DNA of 64,000 nt from Puniceicoccaceae bacterium (GCA_028285755.1 JANQOQ010000006.1:372001-436000); one strand, 5' to 3'. Counted from the stretch's first letter, positions 55,092 through 63,511 are shown. Numbers and translations: made by a program. Notes: a model not told the origin generated them from the sequence alone.

Positions 55092-55406
55092 ATGAGTAAC
55101 TCAACAACCCTGGTTCAGTTTACCAAGGCACTCTCGGACGAGACGCGCCTGGAAATTCTGAATCTATGCGCAGGTCCCCGCATATCGGTCAGCGATATTG
55201 CGGATAAAGTGGGAGTCCGCCAACCAACTGCGACCCATCATCTGTCCATCTTAATGGAAGCAGGCCTAGTGGCGAAAACCATGGAAGGTAAACACGCGTT
55301 TTATGAGATAAATACTGAGCACTTAGTGAGCTGTTGCGGGAACCTGATGCTGAGACTCGCGCCGAATGAAGCCGCAACAAAGGCGGTTTGCAGTTGTTGT
55401 AGTTAA
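55092..55406 (+). CDS. ArsR/SmtB-family repressor with C-terminal cysteine cluster
   Basis: 104 residues. A winged HTH (ISVSDIADKVGVRQPTATHHLSILMEAGLVAKT, about residues 31-63) matches ArsR/SmtB. Cysteines are at position 26 (NLCAG), in LVSCCGNL and in the tail VCSCCS, so a thiol site for a soft metal or arsenite is likely. A C-terminal cysteine group is known from some arsenite-sensing ArsR proteins. Operator-like palindromes lie before this gene and before the micropeptide gene behind it. No arsenic or efflux gene is near. Confidence 0.88.
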   Translation: MSNSTTLVQFTKALSDETRLEILNLCAGPRISVSDIADKVGVRQPTATHHLSILMEAGLVAKTMEGKHAFYEINTEHLVSCCGNLMLRLAPNEAATKAVCSCCS

Positions 55407-55423
55407 AATTTTTTGCGCAAACC

Positions 55424-55441
55424 CATAGATAAATATCTATG
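55424..55441. promoter_or_regulatory. 18-bp palindrome, operator 2 of the ArsR cassette
   Basis: CATAGATA-AA-TATCTATG, perfect 8-bp arms around AA. It contains the same ATAGATA-N2-TATCTAT core as 55063-55078. It lies between arsR and the cysteine-rich peptide, 28 bases before that ATG. Confidence 0.75.
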
Positions 55442-55468
55442 CATAATAGAGAAAGGAGGTGAAACAAC

Positions 55469-55531
55469 ATGAGTGAAGAAAATCAAGCACCCTGCACTTG
55501 CAGTTGTGGCTGTTGCTGCAGTTGCAAATAA
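55469..55531 (+). CDS. 20-residue cysteine-rich micropeptide, metallothionein-like
   Basis: A complete reading frame of 20 codons with an excellent ribosome-binding site (AAAGGAGGTG) seven bases before the ATG. The protein is MSEENQAP then CTCSCGCCCSCK, with seven cysteines in 12 residues. The core has C-x-C and CCC spacing like metallothioneins, but the peptide is much shorter than known bacterial ones (over 50 residues). It may bind a soft metal in the cytoplasm and be induced by the same signal as arsR. Alternatives are a cysteine-codon leader peptide for attenuation, or a modified-peptide precursor. A terminator starts nine bases after the stop. Confidence 0.7.
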   Translation: MSEENQAPCTCSCGCCCSCK

Positions 55532-55540
55532 TAAATAATC

Positions 55541-55570
55541 GGGAAGCGATGCTAGCTGGCTTCCCTTTTT
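55541..55570 (+). terminator. Rho-independent terminator after the cysteine-rich peptide
   Basis: GGGAAGC (55541-55547) pairs with GCTTCCC (55559-55565) and is followed by TTTTT. The 11-base loop GATGCTAGCTG contains a small GCTAGC palindrome. It separates the ArsR cassette from the dehydrogenase gene. Confidence 0.85.
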
Positions 55571-55611
55571 CGATTTAAATCCATGTAATTTCAGCGCATC
55601 TGGATCGAGTT

Positions 55612-56352
55612 ATGTATATGACTACAAAGGATGACTCGCAAATCATGGCAGTAATTGGAGCCAATGGCAGTATCGGCACTGCATTGGTTAATGAGCTTGA
55701 GGGCTCTGGTTTTACGGTAGCTAAGGGAGTGCGTTCACAGGACCAAATCACTACCGATCAACACTTCCATGTCGACGCCAGTTCCTGGGAGTCCATCGAT
55801 GGGTTTTTCACTGAAGTGGAAGAGAAACTGGGGCCCATTTATGGAGTGGCTCTTTGCGTAGGTTCGATATTACTAAAGCCTGCCCACTTAACGAGTGAAG
55901 CTGACTTTGATAACACGCTCGAAATCAATTTGAAAAGTGCATTCGGTGTCGTTAAAGCAGCGACTGGGCGCATGGTACGCCGCGGAGGTGGATCCGTGGT
56001 TTTAGTTTCAACGGCTGCTGCTCGCCATGGTATTCCTAATCATGAGGCAATTGCAGCCGCGAAAGCGGGTGTCATTGGATTAAGCCGCTCAGCTGCCGCT
56101 TCCTATGCACGCCAGGGTGTGCGAATTAATTGCGTAGCCCCAGGCCTCACCAATACCCATATGGCTTCACCCATTGTGAACAGTGAAGCCTCGCTCAATG
56201 CATCCAAAGCCATGCATGCGATGGGAAAAATCGGAGAACCGGAAGATGTCGCCAGTGCGATTGCCTGGTTTATGAATCCTAAACAGAGTTGGGTAACGGG
56301 CCAGGTGCTTGGTGTAGACGGAGGTCTCGGCGACCTGATGAGCCGAAAGTAA
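55612..56352 (+). CDS. Short-chain dehydrogenase/reductase lacking the catalytic tyrosine
   Basis: 246 residues; an ATG two codons in (55618) is an alternative start. The nucleotide-binding motif is VIGANGSIGTALV and an NAG-like motif reads LCVGSILL. The catalytic Ser is in VVLVSTAAARHG. The segment that normally reads YxxxK is IAAAK (NHEAIAAAKAGVIGL), so the usual Tyr is Ile. Relatives with this change may use another residue or bind without reducing. The C-terminal QVLGVDGGLG is typical. It is followed after two bases by a membrane protein. Confidence 0.88.
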   Translation: MYMTTKDDSQIMAVIGANGSIGTALVNELEGSGFTVAKGVRSQDQITTDQHFHVDASSWESIDGFFTEVEEKLGPIYGVALCVGSILLKPAHLTSEADFDNTLEINLKSAFGVVKAATGRMVRRGGGSVVLVSTAAARHGIPNHEAIAAAKAGVIGLSRSAAASYARQGVRINCVAPGLTNTHMASPIVNSEASLNASKAMHAMGKIGEPEDVASAIAWFMNPKQSWVTGQVLGVDGGLGDLMSRK

Positions 56353-56354
56353 AA

Positions 56355-56789
56355 ATGCGCTATCTTTTAGCAGCCCATATATTTGCAACTTTTGCGATGA
56401 CCGGGCTCATCTGGTTTGTGCAAGGGGTGCACTACCCGATTTTCGCTTTCGTTCCGAACGATGCTTTCGTAGATTTTGAAAACGCACATACTCAATTCAC
56501 CGGCTACATAGTTTTTCCCGTGATGCTGATTGAACTGGGTAGCGCCATCGCTCTGCTCTTTTTTAGTGGTAATACCATCTCTCGAAAACTTCGGATTTGG
56601 AATCTTGCACTAGTCCTTATCATTTGGGCATCCACCTTTTTAATACAAGTGCCTATCCATCAAAGCCTCAGCATCGGCTATAGCACTGAAGCCCAGGAAA
56701 TGCTTGTTCTCTCAAACTGGCTGCGCACAGCACTATGGACTGTCCGCAGCAGCCTGTTCGTTATCTGGTTAAGCCGCAAATTGGCTTAA
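56355..56789 (+). CDS. Four-span integral membrane protein of unknown function
   Basis: 144 residues from ATG 56355, chosen because it begins the first membrane span (MRYLLAAHIFATFAMTGLIW). Four spans are visible, with loops GVHYPIF and QVPIHQSLSIGYS between them. The sequence resembles small DUF1772-like membrane proteins, but I am not certain. It starts two bases after the dehydrogenase gene and is probably co-transcribed. Its stop overlaps that of the convergent barrel gene in TTAA. Confidence 0.65.
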   Translation: MRYLLAAHIFATFAMTGLIWFVQGVHYPIFAFVPNDAFVDFENAHTQFTGYIVFPVMLIELGSAIALLFFSGNTISRKLRIWNLALVLIIWASTFLIQVPIHQSLSIGYSTEAQEMLVLSNWLRTALWTVRSSLFVIWLSRKLA

Positions 56790-57406
56790 AACTGAAACTC
56801 AACGGACAGCCGCACGGAGTCTACCTCCTTGTCCTCAATGAGTGAGGTCTGCCACTGGGCACGTGCACTAAACCGATCAAAGAAGTAGTACTTTGCGCCG
56901 AAACCGTATTCCAGACCATGCTCGGTTTCGCCAATGAGCTGATCGGCATTGCCGGATGGATCGAATCCACCAAATAAAACTCGCTCCACATCATAGTAGG
57001 CATAGCCACCCATAGCAAATACGCTGAAATCCAGGATTACCGGATATTCGAAAACACCCATGAGCGTCACCCGGCTAAAATCGACGCGCTCCTGATCATT
57101 CGGTGTGACTACGAAGGCGATATCCGGATCGAGTCTATACCTTTCTTCGATATCACCAAATTGAGCTAGGCTCAGCTCCGCAGCCAATAAATCGGTAAAG
57201 CGCCAGCCCACATAAGCCTCATAATATTGAGTCGAGTCATCTGCCTGCTGACCGGGCAAAAAGACAGGATCATTAATCGCGTCTCCTGTGTAGTTGGCAT
57301 TCCCATAACCCACACCCACATAAAGGGGGAAAGTGTAAGCTACAGCTGTTAATGAGGATTTCGCAAGAATTCCAGAGAATAAAAGAAGCAATACACTATT
57401 TTTCAT
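56786..57406 (-). CDS. OmpA-like outer-membrane beta-barrel protein
   Basis: 206 residues with a signal peptide (about residues 1-24). The barrel pattern (FPLYVGVGYGNANYTGDAI, YYEAYVGWRFTDLLAAELSLAQFG, HGLEYGFGAKYYFFDRFSARAQWQTS) and the final VRLSVEFQF strand ending in Phe match eight-stranded porin-like OMP_b-brl proteins. The function is unknown. It stands alone between convergent and tandem neighbours. Confidence 0.82.
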   Translation of the reverse strand: MKNSVLLLLFSGILAKSSLTAVAYTFPLYVGVGYGNANYTGDAINDPVFLPGQQADDSTQYYEAYVGWRFTDLLAAELSLAQFGDIEERYRLDPDIAFVVTPNDQERVDFSRVTLMGVFEYPVILDFSVFAMGGYAYYDVERVLFGGFDPSGNADQLIGETEHGLEYGFGAKYYFFDRFSARAQWQTSLIEDKEVDSVRLSVEFQF

Positions 57407-57471
57407 ACTGCATAGACTATTAGCAAACCCATTTGGCAGAGTAAAGAATTTGCTTAATGAGCCAGGAATTC

Positions 57472-58458
57472 TCAGGAAGACTTAATCCACTTCACCAGAG
57501 CGCGCATACCATCCTCATTGCCTACCACAGCTTCATAACTCAGATCGCGCTTAACTGCAGAGATATCAAAAAAGTGATCCTTAGCCAGCTCGGTTGCGAC
57601 AAACCGCGTCATACGTGGTTCACCTCTTAATCGGAGTAAATTATAAAAGAACTCGAATATACTCCCTACCTTATAGGCTGTTTGGGCACTCACCTTGCGA
57701 GTCACAGGTTTGATATCAACCCTTTGCAATAAATCGTTGATCCACTCCCAGAGCACCACCGGTTCACCCTGTGAAAGAAAGTATGCCTTGCCATTAATAG
57801 TTTCAGGCTCGGTGATTAATTTATCCAAAGCCAGCAGGTGCGCACGTGCGGCATTAAATACATGCGTAATGTCTACGCGATTCTGGCCATCCCCGACGAT
57901 ACGCAACTTGCCTGATCTCGCGCGCGCGAGGAGCCGGGGGATCAAATGATTGTCTCCTGCTCCCCAGATCAAATGCGGTCGCAATGCAACGCTGTGAATG
58001 TCAGCTTTCAGTGCCTTCTCTTCAGCAATACGCTTCGTATGCGCATAATGACACAACCATTTTTCACCATAGGGCATCGACTCATCCTGCCCGCTAATCG
58101 CTTTCCCAGTAAAGACAACGCTGGGCGTGCTTGTATAAACCAGAGTTTTTATCCCCTGTTCGCGACATGCATTGATAACATTTTCGGTGCCCAGCACATT
58201 GGGTTGAAAATAGCTATTCCAGCTGCCCCAATAACCTGCCTTGGCAGCCACATGGATGACTGCATCCACCCCCTTAAAATGATCCACGATAGAATCATAC
58301 TTTGCGATATCCCCGCGTAGGTAAACCGCACCGGATTGGGGTTGAAACTCATGAGTGGGGCTTCGTTGAACCGATATGACTTCATCACCCCTCGCGAGGA
58401 GCTGACGCACAATTTCACCGCCCAAAAAACCGTTACCTCCTGTGACCAATATCTTCAT
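57472..58458 (-). CDS. oleD: NAD(P)-dependent 3-beta-HSD-family reductase, OleD-like
   Basis: 328 residues. The Rossmann motif MKILVTGGNGFLGGEIVRQLLARGDEV opens the protein, and the catalytic YAHTK (Tyr-x-x-x-Lys) is near residues 138-142. The extended SDR pattern VIHVAAKAGYWGS and LRPHLIWGAGDNHLIPRLL resembles OleD, which reduces the beta-keto acid to a beta-hydroxy acid in long-chain olefin synthesis. Its start overlaps the oleC stop by four bases. The assignment to OleD depends on the OleC partner. Confidence 0.82.
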   Translation of the reverse strand: MKILVTGGNGFLGGEIVRQLLARGDEVISVQRSPTHEFQPQSGAVYLRGDIAKYDSIVDHFKGVDAVIHVAAKAGYWGSWNSYFQPNVLGTENVINACREQGIKTLVYTSTPSVVFTGKAISGQDESMPYGEKWLCHYAHTKRIAEEKALKADIHSVALRPHLIWGAGDNHLIPRLLARARSGKLRIVGDGQNRVDITHVFNAARAHLLALDKLITEPETINGKAYFLSQGEPVVLWEWINDLLQRVDIKPVTRKVSAQTAYKVGSIFEFFYNLLRLRGEPRMTRFVATELAKDHFFDISAVKRDLSYEAVVGNEDGMRALVKWIKSS

Positions 58459-60179
58459 ACTACTTGCAATTTATAGGCATTACGGTTCGCGAAGCGTTTG
58501 GCAAGAGTCAGGCGGTGTATTTTCGCATTGTGGCGTACATCCACAGGCATTGCTTGGATGAAAAAGATATTATCCACCGGCAAATCTATCGATTGCTCTT
58601 CAAAAAATGTGCGCATTTCCTGAACGAATTTTCGGCGCAATGCCACATGGCGGAGCGATCCCCAGCTAACCGGCTCAATCACCAGAGCAGCAGAGCCTTT
58701 ATATTGAATTAGTGCAGAGCGCTTGATTCTGTGAAACCTATTAAAAACACCTTCAACACATTCCGTGTAGAGTGTTTCTGAGCCCACGTAAACACGCTCC
58801 ACCTTCCGTCCGCAAAACCATAGTCTGCCGGAATCATCCAGATAGCCCATATCCCCCATGCGATGCCAGGTATCAGAGCCCATTTGTATTTTGCTGGCCT
58901 GGGTTGCGTCGTGCAATGCGTCGTACTGTTTGGTAACCGAGGGGCCGTGAACAAGTATCTCTCCAATTTCCCCCTGGGGTAGATCGTCTATAGTGGCATT
59001 ATCACTATCCTTAATGATTCTCACCTGGACTCCATCTACAGGAGTGCCCACACAAATCCCCTTACCCGCATCACTCATTCTGGCGGTTTCATCGAGCACC
59101 AGTTGGCCCTCGATCACACTAACCGGGAGGCACTCAGTCGCACCATAGGGACTAAAGATTTGTCCATTCGGCAGCAGTGTTTCATACTGCCGATAGAGGG
59201 ACGTAGGTGCCGCAGCACCTGCTACGAGTATGCGCTTAAGAGAAGCCAGTGTGCGTGAATGCTCCTGACAATAATCCCCAATGATCCGCCAAAGGACCGG
59301 CGAGCCAAAGGTATTAGTGACCTGATAGCGCTCAATGGCAGCCACAATCTTTGCCGGATTCACCGTTGCGGGACGGCTCGGATTGATCTCGGGTATTACC
59401 GTAGTCATCCCCATCGCCGGGTTAAACAACGCGAAGAGTGGTAACATAGGTAAATCAATTTCACCCGGACGGATATCAAAACGGGTTTTTAGCAGCTCAA
59501 TTTGCGCGTTGAACATGCCATGCTCATAGCAAACCCCCTTGGGCGGGCCAGTTGAACCACTTGTAAAGAGGATTGCCGCGAGATCATCGTTTTGAGTCGG
59601 TTCAATTTCTGAAATAGTATCATGTTTTTGCAAATCCAGCTCGCTGAGAAACTTACTCTCATTTACGAGTATACGATGTTTGATGGTGCGAAAACTCTGC
59701 TTGAAGAGCTTGCTGATCAGGATTGCCTTGGAAATGCCTACCAACGCCTCGGGCTTTGAATGAGCGACCGCACGCTTGAATTTACTTAAGCCCATGCCCG
59801 GGTCGATCACAATGGGAACTGCCCCTAAGCGAAAGAGTGCGAAGCAGATAACAATGAGCTCCTGGCCCGGTCTTACGAGTAGTAGGGTACGCATTCCTTT
59901 ACCGATGCCTTGAGATTGGAGAAGATAAATACATTTCAACACTTTGTGCTGTAGCTCACAAAAAGACCAAATATCCTCATCCAACAGCTTACCGGCGTTG
60001 TCCCACTGCGCATTGATCAATGCAGGATTCTTGAGTATATCATTCCCCACCCTGAAGAGATGATTGGCGACGTTCGAATCCTCTAAAGGTAAATGTGTTC
60101 GAAAATTATGCTCTGGAGAAAAATCCACAAGACCTATGCAGCAGTCTTGTAGTTTGGTGACAAGCCAATTGTAGCCCAA
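58455..60179 (-). CDS. oleC: OleC-like acyl-AMP-forming ligase (olefin beta-lactone synthetase)
   Basis: 574 residues. The AMP-binding motif is ILFTSGSTGPPKGVCYEHG near residue 213. SPYGATECLPVSVIEG and CVGTPVDGVQVRI are in the core, and WHRMGDMGYLDDSGRLWFCGRKVERVYVG is the family signature close to OleC. OleC turns the beta-hydroxy acid into a beta-lactone. It follows the kinase gene by five bases and overlaps oleD. No oleA or oleB is in the window. Other acyl-AMP ligases are possible, but the RLWFCGRK stretch favours OleC. Confidence 0.85.
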   Translation of the reverse strand: MGYNWLVTKLQDCCIGLVDFSPEHNFRTHLPLEDSNVANHLFRVGNDILKNPALINAQWDNAGKLLDEDIWSFCELQHKVLKCIYLLQSQGIGKGMRTLLLVRPGQELIVICFALFRLGAVPIVIDPGMGLSKFKRAVAHSKPEALVGISKAILISKLFKQSFRTIKHRILVNESKFLSELDLQKHDTISEIEPTQNDDLAAILFTSGSTGPPKGVCYEHGMFNAQIELLKTRFDIRPGEIDLPMLPLFALFNPAMGMTTVIPEINPSRPATVNPAKIVAAIERYQVTNTFGSPVLWRIIGDYCQEHSRTLASLKRILVAGAAAPTSLYRQYETLLPNGQIFSPYGATECLPVSVIEGQLVLDETARMSDAGKGICVGTPVDGVQVRIIKDSDNATIDDLPQGEIGEILVHGPSVTKQYDALHDATQASKIQMGSDTWHRMGDMGYLDDSGRLWFCGRKVERVYVGSETLYTECVEGVFNRFHRIKRSALIQYKGSAALVIEPVSWGSLRHVALRRKFVQEMRTFFEEQSIDLPVDNIFFIQAMPVDVRHNAKIHRLTLAKRFANRNAYKLQVV

Positions 60180-60184
60180 GACTC

Positions 60185-61348
60185 CTAATTTTGTGCCAGG
60201 CAGAAACTTAGTATATTTTGCAGGTCCTTGAGGCTGTAGGGCTTATTGATTGCTCCAAAAAAGCCGTATTCCCGGCAGTTGCGGACGACCGGGTCATTCA
60301 CATGGCCACTCGATAAAATGGCTTTCACCTCAGGGTCGATTTCTCTGATCTTGGCGATCGTTTGTTGCCCGCCCATGGTGCCCGGCAAGCTTAGGTCCAT
60401 GATCACTGCCGCAAAGGGAGCTGAAGCTTCAAATGCCTGCCGATAACTTTTGACCGCTTCTTCTCCCGAATTGGCAAAGCACACGGTATAACCCAAATGC
60501 TGCAGCATATCTCCCACAATTTGTTGAACAAGTTCTTCATCATCCATGACCAGAATATGACCGCTACTCTGATGAATTGTTGCTTCATCTTCAGTAGCAT
60601 CCGCATCACTTCTGTCTAATGCCGGTAGAAGGAAAGAAAATGTAGAGCCTTCATCCACTTTGGATTCTACATGGATCGTGCCTCCATGGTCCTGAATGGC
60701 GTAAAAACAAGTCGCCAGGCCAATCCCATTACCCTCTTCCTTGGTAGTGAAGTGAAGCTTAAAGATTTTATTGATGTTTTCGGGGGCGATCCCACAGCCC
60801 TGATCCACAACACTCACCTTTACATAGCGTCCCGGTTTCAAGTTAAAATTAGTATCCTGGCCGATCTGCACGTTACGTGCGATCACCGAAATATGGCCTC
60901 CCCGATCCAGGCTCGCCTGCTTGGCGTTGATCAACAGGTTGTTCAACACCTGAATGATTTTAGTCTCATCAGCAAGAACCATGCTGAGATCAGGGTCGAT
61001 ATCGATAGAAAAATCAAACGCGTTATCCGTGATAATTAAATCCGTGCATTCCCGGATGAGCTTTGAAAGGCCGATCTCTACCTTGGGTGCTTTTGAACCC
61101 CGTGAGGCTGCTAGCAGCTGTAATGCAAGCTGGTTGGCATGCTTCGTCACCCGCTCAGCTGCTTCGATAAAGGGGTATGCTTTATCCTTCGGGTCAGACC
61201 AGTCTCTGGCAAGTGCCAGATTGCCCAAAATACCGGTTAAGATATTCTTAAAATCATGAATAACCTCAGAAGTGATCGACTTATCGATGGCATCACTCTG
61301 GGTAGTTTGCTTGCGCGCCAAGGACTCTGTCAGATCATTATCATTCAT
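60185..61348 (-). CDS. Cytoplasmic histidine kinase fused to a receiver
   Basis: 387 residues with no membrane span or sensor domain. The His box VIHDFKNILTGILGNLALA is near residues 28-46. The ATPase parts are NNLLINAKQAS, DQGCGIAPENI and GNGIGLATCFYAIQDHGG. A receiver starts near 265 (ILVMDDEELVQQI) with its Asp in VIMDLSLPG. The layout is NtrB-like. It lies five bases upstream of oleC, so it may be co-transcribed with the ole genes. Confidence 0.9.
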   Translation of the reverse strand: MNDNDLTESLARKQTTQSDAIDKSITSEVIHDFKNILTGILGNLALARDWSDPKDKAYPFIEAAERVTKHANQLALQLLAASRGSKAPKVEIGLSKLIRECTDLIITDNAFDFSIDIDPDLSMVLADETKIIQVLNNLLINAKQASLDRGGHISVIARNVQIGQDTNFNLKPGRYVKVSVVDQGCGIAPENINKIFKLHFTTKEEGNGIGLATCFYAIQDHGGTIHVESKVDEGSTFSFLLPALDRSDADATEDEATIHQSSGHILVMDDEELVQQIVGDMLQHLGYTVCFANSGEEAVKSYRQAFEASAPFAAVIMDLSLPGTMGGQQTIAKIREIDPEVKAILSSGHVNDPVVRNCREYGFFGAINKPYSLKDLQNILSFCLAQN

Positions 61349-61476
61349 AAAAACTGTTTAAAGACTAAGGATGTTGCATTAGTAAATATTATCAGGGCTA
61401 AAAGCAATGAAATAATCAACAAAATCGCTTGTTGCTTGACCCAATTTTATACGCTTTCATGCTGAACGTTTTGATT

Positions 61477-62979
61477 ATGGCAGCAAGTGATTTACAAATG
61501 GATACCCTGATATCTTTGCTTAAGCGCAGGGGATTTATTTTTCAGGCATCCGATATTTACGGAGGCTTAAACGGATTCTACGATTATGGTCCCCTGGGCG
61601 TTGAATTAAAGAACAACATTAAGGCAATCTGGTGGAAAGAAATGGTGCAAATGCGGGATGATGTGGTAGGGCTGGATTCTGCGATTATCCAGAGCCCTAA
61701 GGTATGGAAAGCCTCCGGTCACCTGGACCACTTTACAGACCCGTTGGTGGACTGTAAGGAATCCAAGATGCGCTACCGGGCCGATCAGTTATTTTTTGCC
61801 AATGCGATCGTTGAGGGAGAGTCCATTGGATACGTTTCCGCTCTGGAGTCTGCGGATATCGAAGCGGACTTGCTGAAAGCTGCCCAGGAAATGAAGCGCA
61901 AAAAGGGCGTGCAGGGTGAGCTTAAGCCACTTGACATTAAAGACTTTACCGAGGCAACTGAAGAAGAGGTGTTGCTTGTCCCCTCACCCGCTACCGGCAA
62001 ACCCGGCTCGCTGACCCCGCCACGGGCATTCAATATGATGTTCCAGACCTATGTGGGCGCCCTCATCGATGAAAACTCGAAGGCCTACCTGCGCCCGGAG
62101 ACCGCTCAGGGTATTTTCACAAATTTCAAGAATGTCGTCGATTCCAGCCGGGTGAAAATCCCATTTGGTATCGCACAGATCGGAAAGGCGTTCCGCAATG
62201 AGATCACGCCGCGCAATTTCATATTCCGCTCCCGGGAATTTGAGCAAATGGAGATCGAGTATTTCATTTCGGGCGAAGATGAGGTATGGCCGAAAGTGCA
62301 TCGCCAATGGATTGACGACTGCCTTGAATGGCTTGAGGGTATCGGCATACCGCGTGAACAGCTCGGTGAAGATATCCATCCGCAGGAAAAGCTCTCGCAC
62401 TACTCCCGGGCAACGACCGATATCACCTACGATTTTCCGTTTGGCACTCAAGAGCTGTGGGGTATCGCCGCACGCGGAGACTTTGATCTGACGCAACACC
62501 AGCAACACTCGAACAAACCGCTTGAGTATTTCGACGAGCTAAAGAAAGAACGTTACATTCCACATGTGGTAGAACCTTCGCTGGGCGTGGATCGTGTGAT
62601 GCTCGCCGTATTGTGCGCAGCCTACAATGAGGATGAAGTGGATGGTGAAAAGCGAACGGTGCTTCACTTCCATCCGAAAATTGCACCGATCAAGGCTGCC
62701 GTTTTCCCATTGGTTAAAAATAAGCCGGAACTGGTTGAGCATACGCAGACGCTCTACCGCAAACTGCAACGCCGTTATCCAGTCGCTTACGACCAGGCGG
62801 GCGCGATTGGTCGCCGTTATCGACGTATGGATGAAGTGGGCACGCCTTACTGTATAACTGTGGACTTTGACTCGCTCGAAGATCAGACATACACATTGCG
62901 TGACCGCGATACTACAAAGCAAACGCGCATGAATGAGAGTGAAATCCTCGCATTTCTCGATGAGAAGATCAACGGATAA
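61477..62979 (+). CDS. glyS: Glycyl-tRNA synthetase, single-chain class II type
   Basis: About 500 residues from ATG 61477, chosen because [41 protein letters not shown] starts the conserved region; an ATG at 61459 is possible. Class II motifs are [30 protein letters not shown] and [13 protein letters not shown], and the anticodon-binding domain follows. It charges tRNA-Gly and is of the alpha2 type, not the alpha2beta2 type. It stands alone, divergent from the kinase gene. Confidence 0.97.
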   Translation: MAASDLQMDTLISLLKRRGFIFQASDIYGGLNGFYDYGPLGVELKNNIKAIWWKEMVQMRDDVVGLDSAIIQSPKVWKASGHLDHFTDPLVDCKESKMRYRADQLFFANAIVEGESIGYVSALESADIEADLLKAAQEMKRKKGVQGELKPLDIKDFTEATEEEVLLVPSPATGKPGSLTPPRAFNMMFQTYVGALIDENSKAYLRPETAQGIFTNFKNVVDSSRVKIPFGIAQIGKAFRNEITPRNFIFRSREFEQMEIEYFISGEDEVWPKVHRQWIDDCLEWLEGIGIPREQLGEDIHPQEKLSHYSRATTDITYDFPFGTQELWGIAARGDFDLTQHQQHSNKPLEYFDELKKERYIPHVVEPSLGVDRVMLAVLCAAYNEDEVDGEKRTVLHFHPKIAPIKAAVFPLVKNKPELVEHTQTLYRKLQRRYPVAYDQAGAIGRRYRRMDEVGTPYCITVDFDSLEDQTYTLRDRDTTKQTRMNESEILAFLDEKING

Positions 62980-63040
62980 CCTGCAGAAAATCGCACTCCC
63001 CGAATTTCATTCAACTAAAACTATGCTATACTGCACGATT

Positions 63041-63511
63041 ATGAAACACGCAAAAATCCTACTTTTATCCATTATCACAGCTATTGTATCGCCTTCTATC
63101 GTAAGTGCGCACTGTCAGGTACCCTGCGGTATCTTTGGGGATGATAGAACTTTCAGCGAACTGTATGAGAATGTTGAAACCATCGAGAAGGCAATGATTA
63201 GCATTGCTGCCTTGCAGGAAAATCCGGATCAAAACATGAATCAGATCGTGCGCTGGGTCGTGACCAAAGAAGATCATGCCCAAAAGATTCAGAATATCGC
63301 AGCTAAGTATTTTCTCGCACAAAGAATCAAAATGGACCTGAAAGAATCAGATGAGGAGAAGTATGTAGCAATGCTTAAAGGCATACACAGCATTACTTTC
63401 TATGCGATGAAGTGCAAGCACGGTATCGACACTACGTTTACCGAAAAGCTGACTGACGCGATCCACGACTTCCAACATCTTTACATGGGTGATGACGACC
63501 ATCAGCACTAA
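63041..63511 (+). CDS. sodN: Nickel-containing superoxide dismutase with Sec signal peptide
   Basis: 156 residues from ATG 63041. A signal peptide of about 27 residues (MKHAKILLLSIITAIVSPSI, then VSA) is followed by HCQVPCGIFGD. After cleavage the mature protein starts with His1-Cys2, and with Cys6 this is the nickel hook of Ni-SOD. Downstream helices (TIEKAMISIAAL, QIVRWVVTKEDHAQKIQNI) match the four-helix bundle. It converts superoxide to oxygen and peroxide. No sodX protease gene adjoins it; signal peptidase could supply the new N-terminus, placing the enzyme outside the cytoplasm. Confidence 0.92.
   Translation: MKHAKILLLSIITAIVSPSIVSAHCQVPCGIFGDDRTFSELYENVETIEKAMISIAALQENPDQNMNQIVRWVVTKEDHAQKIQNIAAKYFLAQRIKMDLKESDEEKYVAMLKGIHSITFYAMKCKHGIDTTFTEKLTDAIHDFQHLYMGDDDHQH

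Noticed and set aside
62933-63040. Upstream ATG extending the Ni-SOD gene into glyS
   Set aside because: The extension would place 36 residues before a normal signal peptide. ATG 63041 gives a proper Sec signal sequence.
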